A DNA stretch of 16,881 bases from Oscillospiraceae bacterium (GTDB taxonomy: Bacteria > Bacillota > Clostridia > Oscillospirales > Acutalibacteraceae). Of the stretch, positions 1-6,143 are shown in pieces; position 1 is the stretch's first letter, and each line of letters opens with the position of its first letter. Both the position numbers and the translations under genes were made by a program. The notes beneath the pieces were generated by a model. It was not told the DNA's origin. It saw nothing but the letters and a program-made list of their open reading frames with translations, and ran no database searches. Location of the stretch: contig WREG01000018.1 of the NCBI GenBank assembly GCA_009779455.1, positions 1 through 16,881 on the forward strand, in the 5' to 3' direction.

Positions 1-1382
1 CGGAAGGCTTATGGCAGGTCAAAGCCGAAAAAGAGGGGTATAAAACGGGCTACAGCGCCTGGCTGCCCGTCCCCCCGCCGCAATTGGACGTAAACATCGG
101 ACTGGTGCCTGACAATATCCCCGACTACAAGCTTACCGTTGCCGCAGGCACGGGCGGGAAAATAACAGCAGGAACCACAGGCAATTATGAGGCGGGTGCC
201 AAAATAAACATAACCGCCGTGCCGAACAGCAGCTACAAATTCAAAAACTGGACGGCTTCCAACGGCGGCACATTCGCGAACGCGAACAGCGCTTCGACAA
301 CATTCACAATGCCTTCAAAAGCGACCACCATAACCGCTGTTTTCGAGCTGATACCCGCGACCGTAACCCTGTCCCGCATCGAAATAGCTTCAAAGCCGAC
401 AAAAAGCTTGTATACCGTTGGCGACAAGCTCAACACCTCGGGATTGAAAATCAAAGCGGTCTACAGCGACGGGTCAAGCAATACCCTTGCAACAGGGTTT
501 ACAGCAAGCCCGGCGAATAACTCCGTATTGTCTGCGGTTGGCACAAAAACCGTTACCGTGACATATCAGGGCAAAACCGCGACGTTCACGGTTGAAGTTA
601 AAAAAGTGGCCCCTCCAGCAAAAACGTTGACGGGAATAAGCATAGCGAGCAAGCCTTCAAAGATTGCTTATACCGTGGGAGACAAATTCGACGCTTCCGG
701 CTTGACAATTAAAGCGGCTTACAGCGACGGCACTTTTGCGGCCTATACTACGGGATTTGCGACCAACCCCGCAAATGGTTCCGTATTGTCAACTGTTGGC
801 ACAAGAACCGTTGCCGTAACATATCAGGGCAAAACCGCGACGTTCGCAATAAATGTAAAAGCCGCCGAAATTACACCAAAGCCCGAACCGAAGCCCGAAC
901 CAAAACCCGAACCGAAGCCCGAACCGAAACCCGAACCCAATCCGGAACCTAAGCCGCCCGCACCCGTCAATATCGAAAGCGAAATATATGAAATAAAAGA
1001 CGGCTTTATAACCGGCGTTGCGGCAGGCACTGCGCTTGAGGAGTTTTTGAATAATATCGAGCCGAAAACCGGGCTGGGCGTGTATAGCAGCGACGGCGGG
1101 GAGATAACGGACAAAACCCTCTTTGCCGCCACCGGGATGGTTGTAAAGCTCGCTGACGGCGACGCTGTGAAAGAGTGCACGGTTGTTGTAAGGGGCGACA
1201 CGGACGGCGACGGCGAAATATCGGCGTCCGACGCCAGGGCGGTCCTGCGCCACGTCGCGAAGCTGGACGAATTAAAAGGCGCGTATTTCGCCGCCGCCGA
1301 TTTTGACGGCGAAGGCGAGCTGTCGGCCTCATACGCCCGGACCATTTTACGCTTCGTCGCGAAATTAGAGGATAAAATTTAA
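1..1382 (+). CDS. 3' part of a secreted modular surface protein: InlB-type repeat, two Ig-like domains, dockerin
   Basis: The reading frame is open from the left edge (first full codon at 3), so the gene begins outside the window. The TTG at 84 is not a credible start because the upstream codons read as protein (EGLWQVKAEKEGYKTGYSAW then LPVPPPQLDV), a segment I associate with large clostridial surface proteins. Domain order from position 84: a divergent InlB B-repeat-like module (about residues 16-88, ending in TFTMPSKATTITAVFE), two bacterial Ig-like domains (about 95-172 and 182-259), a PEPKP linker (about 265-292), a short beta domain, and a C-terminal type I dockerin (about 368-430). The first dockerin loop (DTDGDGEISASD) looks competent for calcium. 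The second (DFDGEGELSASY) has Tyr where the last Asp ligand is expected. Likely role: an extracellular enzyme or adhesin that docks to a cohesin scaffold. The catalytic part, if any, is upstream. Domain classes are fairly sure; function is unknown. Confidence 0.88.
   Translation, partial: EGLWQVKAEKEGYKTGYSAWLPVPPPQLDVNIGLVPDNIPDYKLTVAAGTGGKITAGTTGNYEAGAKINITAVPNSSYKFKNWTASNGGTFANANSASTTFTMPSKATTITAVFELIPATVTLSRIEIASKPTKSLYTVGDKLNTSGLKIKAVYSDGSSNTLATGFTASPANNSVLSAVGTKTVTVTYQGKTATFTVEVKKVAPPAKTLTGISIASKPSKIAYTVGDKFDASGLTIKAAYSDGTFAAYTTGFATNPANGSVLSTVGTRTVAVTYQGKTATFAINVKAAEITPKPEPKPEPKPEPKPEPKPEPNPEPKPPAPVNIESEIYEIKDGFITGVAAGTALEEFLNNIEPKTGLGVYSSDGGEITDKTLFAATGMVVKLADGDAVKECTVVVRGDTDGDGEISASDARAVLRHVAKLDELKGAYFAAADFDGEGELSASYARTILRFVAKLEDKI
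561..845 (+). repeat. Duplicated Ig-like domain with a 27-bp exact DNA repeat
   Basis: The two Ig-like domains of the surface protein come from a tandem duplication. They align along their whole length (about 370-600 and 631-858), and both carry the same 27 bases at 561-587 and 819-845, encoding TYQGKTATF. The exact match at synonymous positions suggests a recent duplication or gene conversion. Confidence 0.8.
878..955 (+). repeat. Short tandem repeat encoding the PEPKP linker
   Basis: About six degenerate copies of a 12-bp unit (AARCCCGAACCR) encode alternating Pro-Glu-Pro-Lys, a rigid extended linker between the Ig domains and the dockerin end. Such repeats readily change copy number by slippage in 12-bp steps, which keeps the frame. 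Confidence 0.8.
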
Positions 1383-1400
1383 AATTTGCCATTGCAAAAA

Positions 1401-1439
1401 ATCCGCCGCTGGTTTATAATGGTCAGCGGTGGGTTTTTA
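1401..1439 (+). terminator. Intrinsic terminator after the dockerin protein gene
   Basis: A 9-bp GC-rich stem (1403-1411 CCGCCGCTG with 1424-1432 CAGCGGTGG, one G-U pair) has a 12-nt loop and is followed by TTTTT. An A-tract precedes it. It lies 20 bases after the stop codon at 1382. Confidence 0.85.
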
Positions 1440-1455
1440 TTGTTTTGTCGGGGGT

Positions 1456-1488
1456 ATTTGCTGCGGAAAAGGCAGCAAATGCTATGAT
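1456..1488 (+). promoter_or_regulatory. Extended -10 promoter with overlapping 9-bp inverted repeat (candidate operator)
   Basis: A perfect inverted repeat ATTTGCTGC (1456-1464) / GCAGCAAAT (1472-1480) with a 7-nt spacer abuts TGC-TATGAT (1480-1488), which fits an extended -10 (TGn-TATAAT, 5 of 6). A weak -35 (TTGCTG, 1458-1463, 19-bp spacing) lies inside the left arm. There is no T-run after the repeat, so it is more likely an operator than a terminator. It would control the DUF4838 gene at 1540. Confidence 0.5.
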
Positions 1489-1539
1489 ATGCCGATAAAA
1501 ATGGAAAAAAGCTGAATAATAAGGGGGTACCAATGACAT

Positions 1540-3525
1540 ATGAGATCAGTTAAAAGTGTTTTCGCGTCAATTTTCGCATACATTTATATGGCCGGGATGT
1601 TTTTGGGCGTCATCAACCCTTCCGTCGAACCTTTTGCCCCGGACGAGGCGGCATTTTCGGGATATGACGGCCCGGTTCTGACGATTGCGGGGACCGGCGC
1701 CGGCGATTATGTTATCATCAAAGGCGCAGACGCCTCGCCCTCCGAAAATGCGGCGGCGGAAAAGCTCCGTGGGTATCTGGAGCAAATCTGCGGCGTTTCG
1801 CTTGAGATTCGTGATGATTCGGGGACGCCGCAGGAAAAAGAGATAATTGTCGGAAAAACAAACCGGGAAGGCGATGATTTTACCGTTGACAGGGATGACT
1901 TGGGCGAGGAGGGCTTCATCATCAAAACCGTAGGCGATAAAATCGTCATAGCGGGCGGTGAGATGCGGGGTACGCTTTACGGCATATTTGACTTCCTCGA
2001 AAAATATCTGGGATGCCGCTGGCTTTCGGCGGAGCATATCATCATCCCCGAAAACGCCGAAATAAAAGTCCCCGCGCAAATTGACGAACGCGAGGTCCCT
2101 TATTACTATTACAGGGACTGCGCCATTGTGCGGCCCATGACCTCGATAAACACCGATTACGCCCTCGCCAACAGGATGAACGGGAGGCATTTCAAGCCCG
2201 ACGACCTGTCGCTGCCGGAAAACGGCGGCTCGGTGGATTTTGACACGGGCCACTATTCGGGGATAATACTGCCTGTGGAAGAATATTACGACGAACACCC
2301 GGAATATTTCGCGATGGACGGGGACGGCAACAGGCGCAGCGGGTACACAAACCCCTGCATGTCGAATGAAGAGGTAATTCGGATTTTCTGCGACTACGCC
2401 GTGAACCGCGCCGCCGAGACGCCCGTATGCGTCGCAATCGGGCTTAACGACTGCGAGGACACCTGCCTGTGCGAAAAATGCGCCGAAATCTACAATGAGG
2501 AAAACGGCGCCACGACCGCGACCATAGCAAGGCTGCTGAACAGGGTCTGCGAAGCCGTCGCTGACGCGGGGTATGAGGACACGAGGGTCTCGATTTTCGC
2601 GTATAAAACGACGTTCCCGCCGCCTATGACGAAACTCCATAAAAACGCGCAGATATATTACTGCCCCATATATATGTGCTACGTCCACACGCCCGGGGAA
2701 TGCACGCAGGAATATACTAATTGGGCCAAGGACGAGGTTTTGCAGGGGTGGCGCGAGGTCTGCGACAACATAGTGATTTACGACTACCCCCTAACATACG
2801 ACCATTACGGCATAGCCTACCCCATCTGGAATTCTTTGCAGCCCTACCTTCAATATTATTATGAAAACGGCGCAATCGGCCTTATCACCTGCACGAATTC
2901 CGTAAACGACGTGAATTTCTATGTCATGCTTTCCTACCTTTACGCAAGGCTGCTCTGGAACCCCTATACGGATATCGAGGAGCTTTGCAGCAATTACATG
3001 CCTTATTATTACGGTGACGGCTGGCAGTATATCAGGGAGTATATGCGCGCCGCGTCGGAGGAATATTCGGGACGGACTATTTGCGGGAAACAGTTCCACA
3101 CCCGCTACGACGACGGGGCGACCTCCACGGGCATGATGAGCCTGTCGAATAAAGAGATAGCCTACTGCGACGGGCTTTGGGCGAAGGCGAAATCAATGGC
3201 AACGGAGGATTGGCAGCTTGTCAATATAAGACGGGCCGAGCTTTCTTACAGGATTTGGAAATCCGGCAATATGAGGGGGGAATTCAGCCCGTTCAAGCTC
3301 CGCTCCAGGTTCAGGAACAACAAACTGCTTTTTGACGATATCTGGGAACTGGATTGCACCCAGCACAACCAGACGGAGTACGGCTATGTGACGCCCGAAG
3401 AATTCTACAGCCTGAAAATTTACCATATGCCGCCCCAATACTGGAACTGGCGGCAGCTAGGCAGGAACAATCAGGGAAAGGTCAGCAATTTCAGGGAAAT
3501 GCTGTGGGGGACGATATTTGGGTGA
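1540..3525 (+). CDS. Secreted DUF4838-family protein with glucuronidase-like (GH67 N-terminal-type) domain
   Basis: This 661-aa protein has a hydrophobic N-terminus (residues about 7-25) consistent with a signal peptide. An N-terminal alpha/beta domain (about 45-170, including AAEKLRGYLEQICGVSLEI and the GTLYGIFDFLEKYLGCRWL type of segment) resembles the non-catalytic N-terminal domain of alpha-glucuronidases. It is followed by a DUF4838-type region (about 190-480) with a conserved-looking N303-D304-C305 / C309, C311, C314 cluster. Family members are usually exported and lie near glycan-degradation genes; the reaction is not established, so glycan hydrolysis is inference. The ATG at 1540 has its Shine-Dalgarno (AAGGGGG, 1521-1527) 12 bases away, longer than ideal. 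A second ATG at 1533 is better spaced but opens only a 6-codon frame. The gene is monocistronic between the terminator at 1401 and the converging gene at 3629. Confidence 0.82.
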   Translation: MRSVKSVFASIFAYIYMAGMFLGVINPSVEPFAPDEAAFSGYDGPVLTIAGTGAGDYVIIKGADASPSENAAAEKLRGYLEQICGVSLEIRDDSGTPQEKEIIVGKTNREGDDFTVDRDDLGEEGFIIKTVGDKIVIAGGEMRGTLYGIFDFLEKYLGCRWLSAEHIIIPENAEIKVPAQIDEREVPYYYYRDCAIVRPMTSINTDYALANRMNGRHFKPDDLSLPENGGSVDFDTGHYSGIILPVEEYYDEHPEYFAMDGDGNRRSGYTNPCMSNEEVIRIFCDYAVNRAAETPVCVAIGLNDCEDTCLCEKCAEIYNEENGATTATIARLLNRVCEAVADAGYEDTRVSIFAYKTTFPPPMTKLHKNAQIYYCPIYMCYVHTPGECTQEYTNWAKDEVLQGWREVCDNIVIYDYPLTYDHYGIAYPIWNSLQPYLQYYYENGAIGLITCTNSVNDVNFYVMLSYLYARLLWNPYTDIEELCSNYMPYYYGDGWQYIREYMRAASEEYSGRTICGKQFHTRYDDGATSTGMMSLSNKEIAYCDGLWAKAKSMATEDWQLVNIRRAELSYRIWKSGNMRGEFSPFKLRSRFRNNKLLFDDIWELDCTQHNQTEYGYVTPEEFYSLKIYHMPPQYWNWRQLGRNNQGKVSNFREMLWGTIFG

Positions 3526-3566
3526 TTCAACATAAAACTTAAACAGCATGAAACGCGGTATTCGAA

Positions 3567-3615
3567 AAAAGTCCCGGAGGAAGTAACGTATATTGAACAG
3601 TTATTCGGGACTCTT
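3567..3615 (-). terminator. Intrinsic terminator of the Atl gene (minus strand)
   Basis: Read on the minus strand, AGTCCCG (3606-3612) pairs with CGGGACT (3570-3576) and is followed by TTTTTT. Weaker G-U and A-U pairs can lengthen the stem to about 10 bp. The loop is long (29 nt), which lowers confidence. On the plus strand the T-run is poor, so it mainly serves the minus-strand gene. Confidence 0.55.
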
Positions 3616-3628
3616 CCGTTGTTTTAAT

Positions 3629-3952
3629 TCATAGATGAAAGCTGACTATATCAGGCCCCCAGCGGCAGGCATCCATATCCACGCGGCCGTCGGGCAGGAA
3701 ATGAACGCCTTCGGCTTCTAAAAGCTCTTTTCGCATATAGGCATAAGCGCCGCCCGTAACCTGCCCGTCCGCCATGACAACCCTTTGCCACGGCAGGCCG
3801 GGCGGGCAAATACGCATTGCCCTGCCAACCTCGCGCGCCGCGCGGGGTTTTCCAAGAATACGGGCGATTTGGCCGTATGACATCACCCTGCCGCATGGGA
3901 TTTGGGCGGTTATTGCGTAGACTTGGGCGTAAAACGGATTCATGGCATTCAT
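3629..3952 (-). CDS. Alkyltransferase-like (Atl) DNA-binding protein, MGMT family without the catalytic Cys
   Basis: This 107-aa protein matches the small DNA-binding domain of O6-alkylguanine-DNA alkyltransferases. It shows the VMSYGQIA segment (Tyr26, which helps rotate the phosphate in the family), the arginine finger in AREVGRAM (Arg40), and the active-site loop as PWQRVV with Trp55 where MGMT has its alkyl-accepting Cys (PCHRV). That makes it an Atl protein: it should bind and flip O6-alkylguanine and hand the lesion to another pathway (nucleotide excision repair in studied cases) rather than repair it directly. The frame extends up to a TTG at 4024, but that codon overlaps the -35 of the gene's own promoter, so I place the start at ATG 3952 (AAGGGGG 14 nt upstream; ATG 3943 is possible). 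It is divergent from the radical SAM repair gene and shares its operator region. Confidence 0.88.
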   Translation of the reverse strand: MNAMNPFYAQVYAITAQIPCGRVMSYGQIARILGKPRAAREVGRAMRICPPGLPWQRVVMADGQVTGGAYAYMRKELLEAEGVHFLPDGRVDMDACRWGPDIVSFHL

Positions 3953-3971
3953 TTTAAAGTTGTTTACCCCC

Positions 3972-4000
3972 TTGACAAAACAAAACGTTTGTTCTATAAT
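3972..4000 (+). promoter_or_regulatory. Consensus sigma-A promoter of the radical SAM repair operon
   Basis: TTGACA (3972-3977), a 17-bp spacer, and TATAAT (3995-4000): a perfect match to the housekeeping consensus. The expected start is near 4007, giving a leader of about 40 nt to the ATG at 4048. A perfect promoter is rarely left unrepressed, which fits the LexA-like box in the spacer. Confidence 0.92.
3982..3995 (-). promoter_or_regulatory. LexA/SOS-box-like operator between divergent repair genes
   Basis: On the minus strand the 14-mer AGAACAAACGTTTT matches 12 of 14 positions of the Gram-positive LexA (DinR) consensus CGAACRNRYGTTYC; only the outermost bases differ. It fills the spacer of the plus-strand promoter, touches its -10, and covers the expected transcription start of the minus-strand promoter. 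One bound repressor could therefore silence both genes. The consensus is recalled, not searched; lexA itself is not in the window. Confidence 0.65.
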
Positions 4001-4024
4001 AGGCTGTATAAGCGATATGGACAA
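3996..4024 (-). promoter_or_regulatory. Divergent sigma-A promoter for the Atl gene
   Basis: On the minus strand: TTGTCC (4024-4019), a 17-bp spacer, then TATTAT (4001-3996). The -35 matches 4 of 6 and the -10 matches 5 of 6. The -10 overlaps the plus-strand -10 almost completely, so the two promoters are back to back. The expected start is near 3989, inside the LexA-like box. Confidence 0.7.
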
Positions 4025-4047
4025 ATTAGGCGAACGGAGAGTTATGT

Positions 4048-5379
4048 ATGGATATTATGCAAAAACTGACTATTTTGGCAGACGGCGCCAAATACGACGC
4101 CGCCTGCACGTCCTCCGGCGTGGGCCGGGCAGGGGGGCAGGGGATAGGCAATACTGCGGCCGGAGGCATATGCCACTCGTTTTCGGCGGACGGGCGCTGC
4201 ATATCCCTGCTGAAGGTTTTAATGACAAACTACTGCGTTTATGACTGCAAATACTGCCCGAACCGCAGCGGCAGCGATGTGCCGAGGACGGCCTTTACGC
4301 CGCAGGAGCTTGCTGACCTGACAATTGAATTTTACCGCCGCAATTATATTGAAGGGCTGTTTCTTTCCAGCGGCATTTTAAAAACGCCCGACTATACCAC
4401 GGAGCAGATGATCAAGGCGCTGGAATTTTTGCGCTATAAGCATAATTTTTGGGGCTATATCCACGCGAAAACGATTCCCGGGACTTCGCCTGATCTGGTT
4501 TACCGCATGGGGCTTTTGGCCGACCGCATCAGCGTCAACATTGAGCTTCCCAGCGAGGCCAGCCTTCAAAAGCTTGCCCCCAACAAAACAAAACAATCCA
4601 TCCTCGCGCCGATGGCCCAAATCGCTGGAGGGGTTGAGTCCGGCAAGGAGCTTGTCAGGTACAAAAACGCCCCGCGTTTCGCGGCGGCGGGGCAGGCGAC
4701 CCAAATGATTATCGGCGCCAGCCCGGAAAGCGATTATCAGATCATCCGCCTTGCATCGGGCCTTTATAGGCGGTACAGCCTCAGAAGGGTTTTCTATTCC
4801 GCTTATATACCGGCGGTGGAGGACACGCTGCTCCCGTCCGTGGACACCAAGCCGCCGCTTTTGCGCGAACACCGCCTCTATCAGGCCGATTTTCTGATGA
4901 GGCAGTACCATTTTGACCCGGAAGAGATACTCAGCGAGGAAATGCCGAACTTTAACCCATATCTCGATCCGAAATGCAATTGGGCTATCAACAATATTGA
5001 GCGTTTCCCCATTGATGTCAACCGTGCGCCGCATGAGGAACTGCTGCGGGTTCCGGGGATCGGTCCCACAAGCGCCGGTCGGATCGTAACGGCGCGCAAA
5101 ACAGGGAGCCTCGGGCTTGCGGAGCTGAAGCGGATCGGCGTCGTCCTCAAAAGGGCAAAATATTTTATCATCGCGAAAGATCAGCCGGCAGGCCTTCGCG
5201 CCGGGAAAGAATCGACGGTCAGAGCGCTGATTGACCCGGGCGTTTTCTCCTTCGGGACGGAGCAGATGTCGCTATTCGGCCCTGCGGGGGGAAGGCTTGC
5301 GCTGCCCGGGGCAAAGGACGTATCTTCAATAGCGGAAGCGGCGGAGGAGGCGGTGTTATGCCTGGCGGCAAACCTTTAG
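4048..5379 (+). CDS. Radical SAM putative DNA repair/modification protein (TIGR03916-like)
   Basis: This 443-aa protein has the radical SAM cluster motif CxxxCxxC at Cys63, Cys67 and Cys70 (CVYDCKYC), which ligates the [4Fe-4S] cluster used to cleave S-adenosylmethionine. Further N-terminal cysteines (20, 42, 51) could serve a second metal site. A helix-hairpin-helix DNA-binding motif lies at about 322-350, with VPGIGP at 335-340. Near the C-terminus, Q406-M-S-L-F410 resembles the beta-clamp-binding consensus QL(S/D)LF. The layout matches the family annotated as putative DNA modification/repair radical SAM protein, found paired with TIGR03915 proteins, some of which are fused to uracil-DNA-glycosylase-like domains. 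Substrate and reaction are unknown. The start at 4048 has an ACGGAGA ribosome-binding site 7 nt upstream. The 3' end overlaps the next gene by 22 bp, so the two are translationally coupled. Expression is probably SOS-controlled. Confidence 0.9.
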   Translation: MDIMQKLTILADGAKYDAACTSSGVGRAGGQGIGNTAAGGICHSFSADGRCISLLKVLMTNYCVYDCKYCPNRSGSDVPRTAFTPQELADLTIEFYRRNYIEGLFLSSGILKTPDYTTEQMIKALEFLRYKHNFWGYIHAKTIPGTSPDLVYRMGLLADRISVNIELPSEASLQKLAPNKTKQSILAPMAQIAGGVESGKELVRYKNAPRFAAAGQATQMIIGASPESDYQIIRLASGLYRRYSLRRVFYSAYIPAVEDTLLPSVDTKPPLLREHRLYQADFLMRQYHFDPEEILSEEMPNFNPYLDPKCNWAINNIERFPIDVNRAPHEELLRVPGIGPTSAGRIVTARKTGSLGLAELKRIGVVLKRAKYFIIAKDQPAGLRAGKESTVRALIDPGVFSFGTEQMSLFGPAGGRLALPGAKDVSSIAEAAEEAVLCLAANL

Positions 5380-6137
5380 CGGAGCCTTGCGACGTTATAT
5401 ATATCTATGACGGCAGTTTTGAGGGGTTTTTATGCTGCGTCCATGAAAGCGTGTACAGCCGTGAACTGCCGCAATCCATTGTTCCGGAGGGCGAACTGGA
5501 GCCTACCCTGTTTGGGCAGAGGCGGATTGAAACGGACAGCGAAAAAGCGCGGAAGGTATATGCTTCCATCCCTGCCAAAATATCAAAAGAGGCGCTGGGG
5601 CTCGTCCGGAATATTTTCCTGAGCTGTTTGAAGGACAAGGAGCTGGCCACGCTGCGCTTTTTGCTGAAGGGGTACCGCATAGGCGCGGGAATCATGCAAA
5701 TGCTCGGGGAAGCGGATGTGGCGGTTCTTTTGAAAGCGGAAAGGCATGTGATGCATGAAAGCCATCTGCTGAAGGGGTTTATCCGGTTTTCCGATTATGA
5801 CGGATTTTTGGCTGCGGCCATTACGCCGAAGAATTTTGTATTGCCTTTTATTGCGAGCCATTTTATCGAGAGGTTTTCCGGCGAGAAATTTATGATTTAT
5901 GACAAGGCCCATCAGGCAGCCCTCGTTTACCGGGACAGAAAATATGAGATTATACGGCCAGAACACATCGAATTCCCGCAGGCTTCCGAAACAGAGGAAA
6001 AATACCGGGAACTCTGGAAGCGGTTTTACGACACGATTGCCATTGACGCCCGCTATAACCCGAAATGCAGGATGTCGCATATGCCCAAGCGTTATTGGGA
6101 AAACATGACCGAGGTGAAGGAATTGCTGAAACAATAA
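5358..6137 (+). CDS. DUF4130/TIGR03915-like partner of the radical SAM DNA repair protein
   Basis: This 259-aa protein is recognised by conserved-looking blocks: an N-terminal YIYDGSFEGFLCCV, then RRIETDSEKARKVYASIPAK, a central helical region, PKNFVLPFIASHFIERF with IYDKAHQAALVY, and a C-terminal NPKCRMSHMPKRYWENMTE. These are the landmarks of the family called probable DNA metabolism protein, which always travels with the radical SAM protein encoded just upstream. No uracil-DNA-glycosylase-like extension is present, so this is the short, unfused form. GGAGGAGG (5343-5350) lies 7 nt before the ATG, inside the upstream gene, and the genes overlap by 22 bp; co-expression in fixed ratio is likely, possibly as a complex. 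Biochemical role unknown. The stop is only 6 bp from the stop of the converging gene, with no terminator visible between them. Confidence 0.88.
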   Translation: MPGGKPLAEPCDVIYIYDGSFEGFLCCVHESVYSRELPQSIVPEGELEPTLFGQRRIETDSEKARKVYASIPAKISKEALGLVRNIFLSCLKDKELATLRFLLKGYRIGAGIMQMLGEADVAVLLKAERHVMHESHLLKGFIRFSDYDGFLAAAITPKNFVLPFIASHFIERFSGEKFMIYDKAHQAALVYRDRKYEIIRPEHIEFPQASETEEKYRELWKRFYDTIAIDARYNPKCRMSHMPKRYWENMTEVKELLKQ

Positions 6138-6143
6138 AGCGGA

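Noticed and set aside
824..1345. Minus-strand frames (154 and 173 codons) rich in Gly-Phe-Gly or Ser-Gly repeats
   Set aside because: They are reverse-strand shadows of the PEPKP repeat and dockerin coding sequence.
1567..2688. A 373-codon minus-strand open frame inside the DUF4838 gene
   Set aside because: It is antisense to a gene with clear family features; its translation is low-complexity Val/Arg/Phe-rich and has no start signals.
3594..3635. A 13-codon frame (TTG start) behind CGGAGG between converging genes
   Set aside because: Too short, non-ATG, and within the loop and arm of the Atl terminator.
3953..4024. N-terminal extension of the Atl protein to a TTG at 4024
   Set aside because: The extension overlaps the gene's own -35/-10 and the LexA-like box and lies upstream of the expected transcription start.
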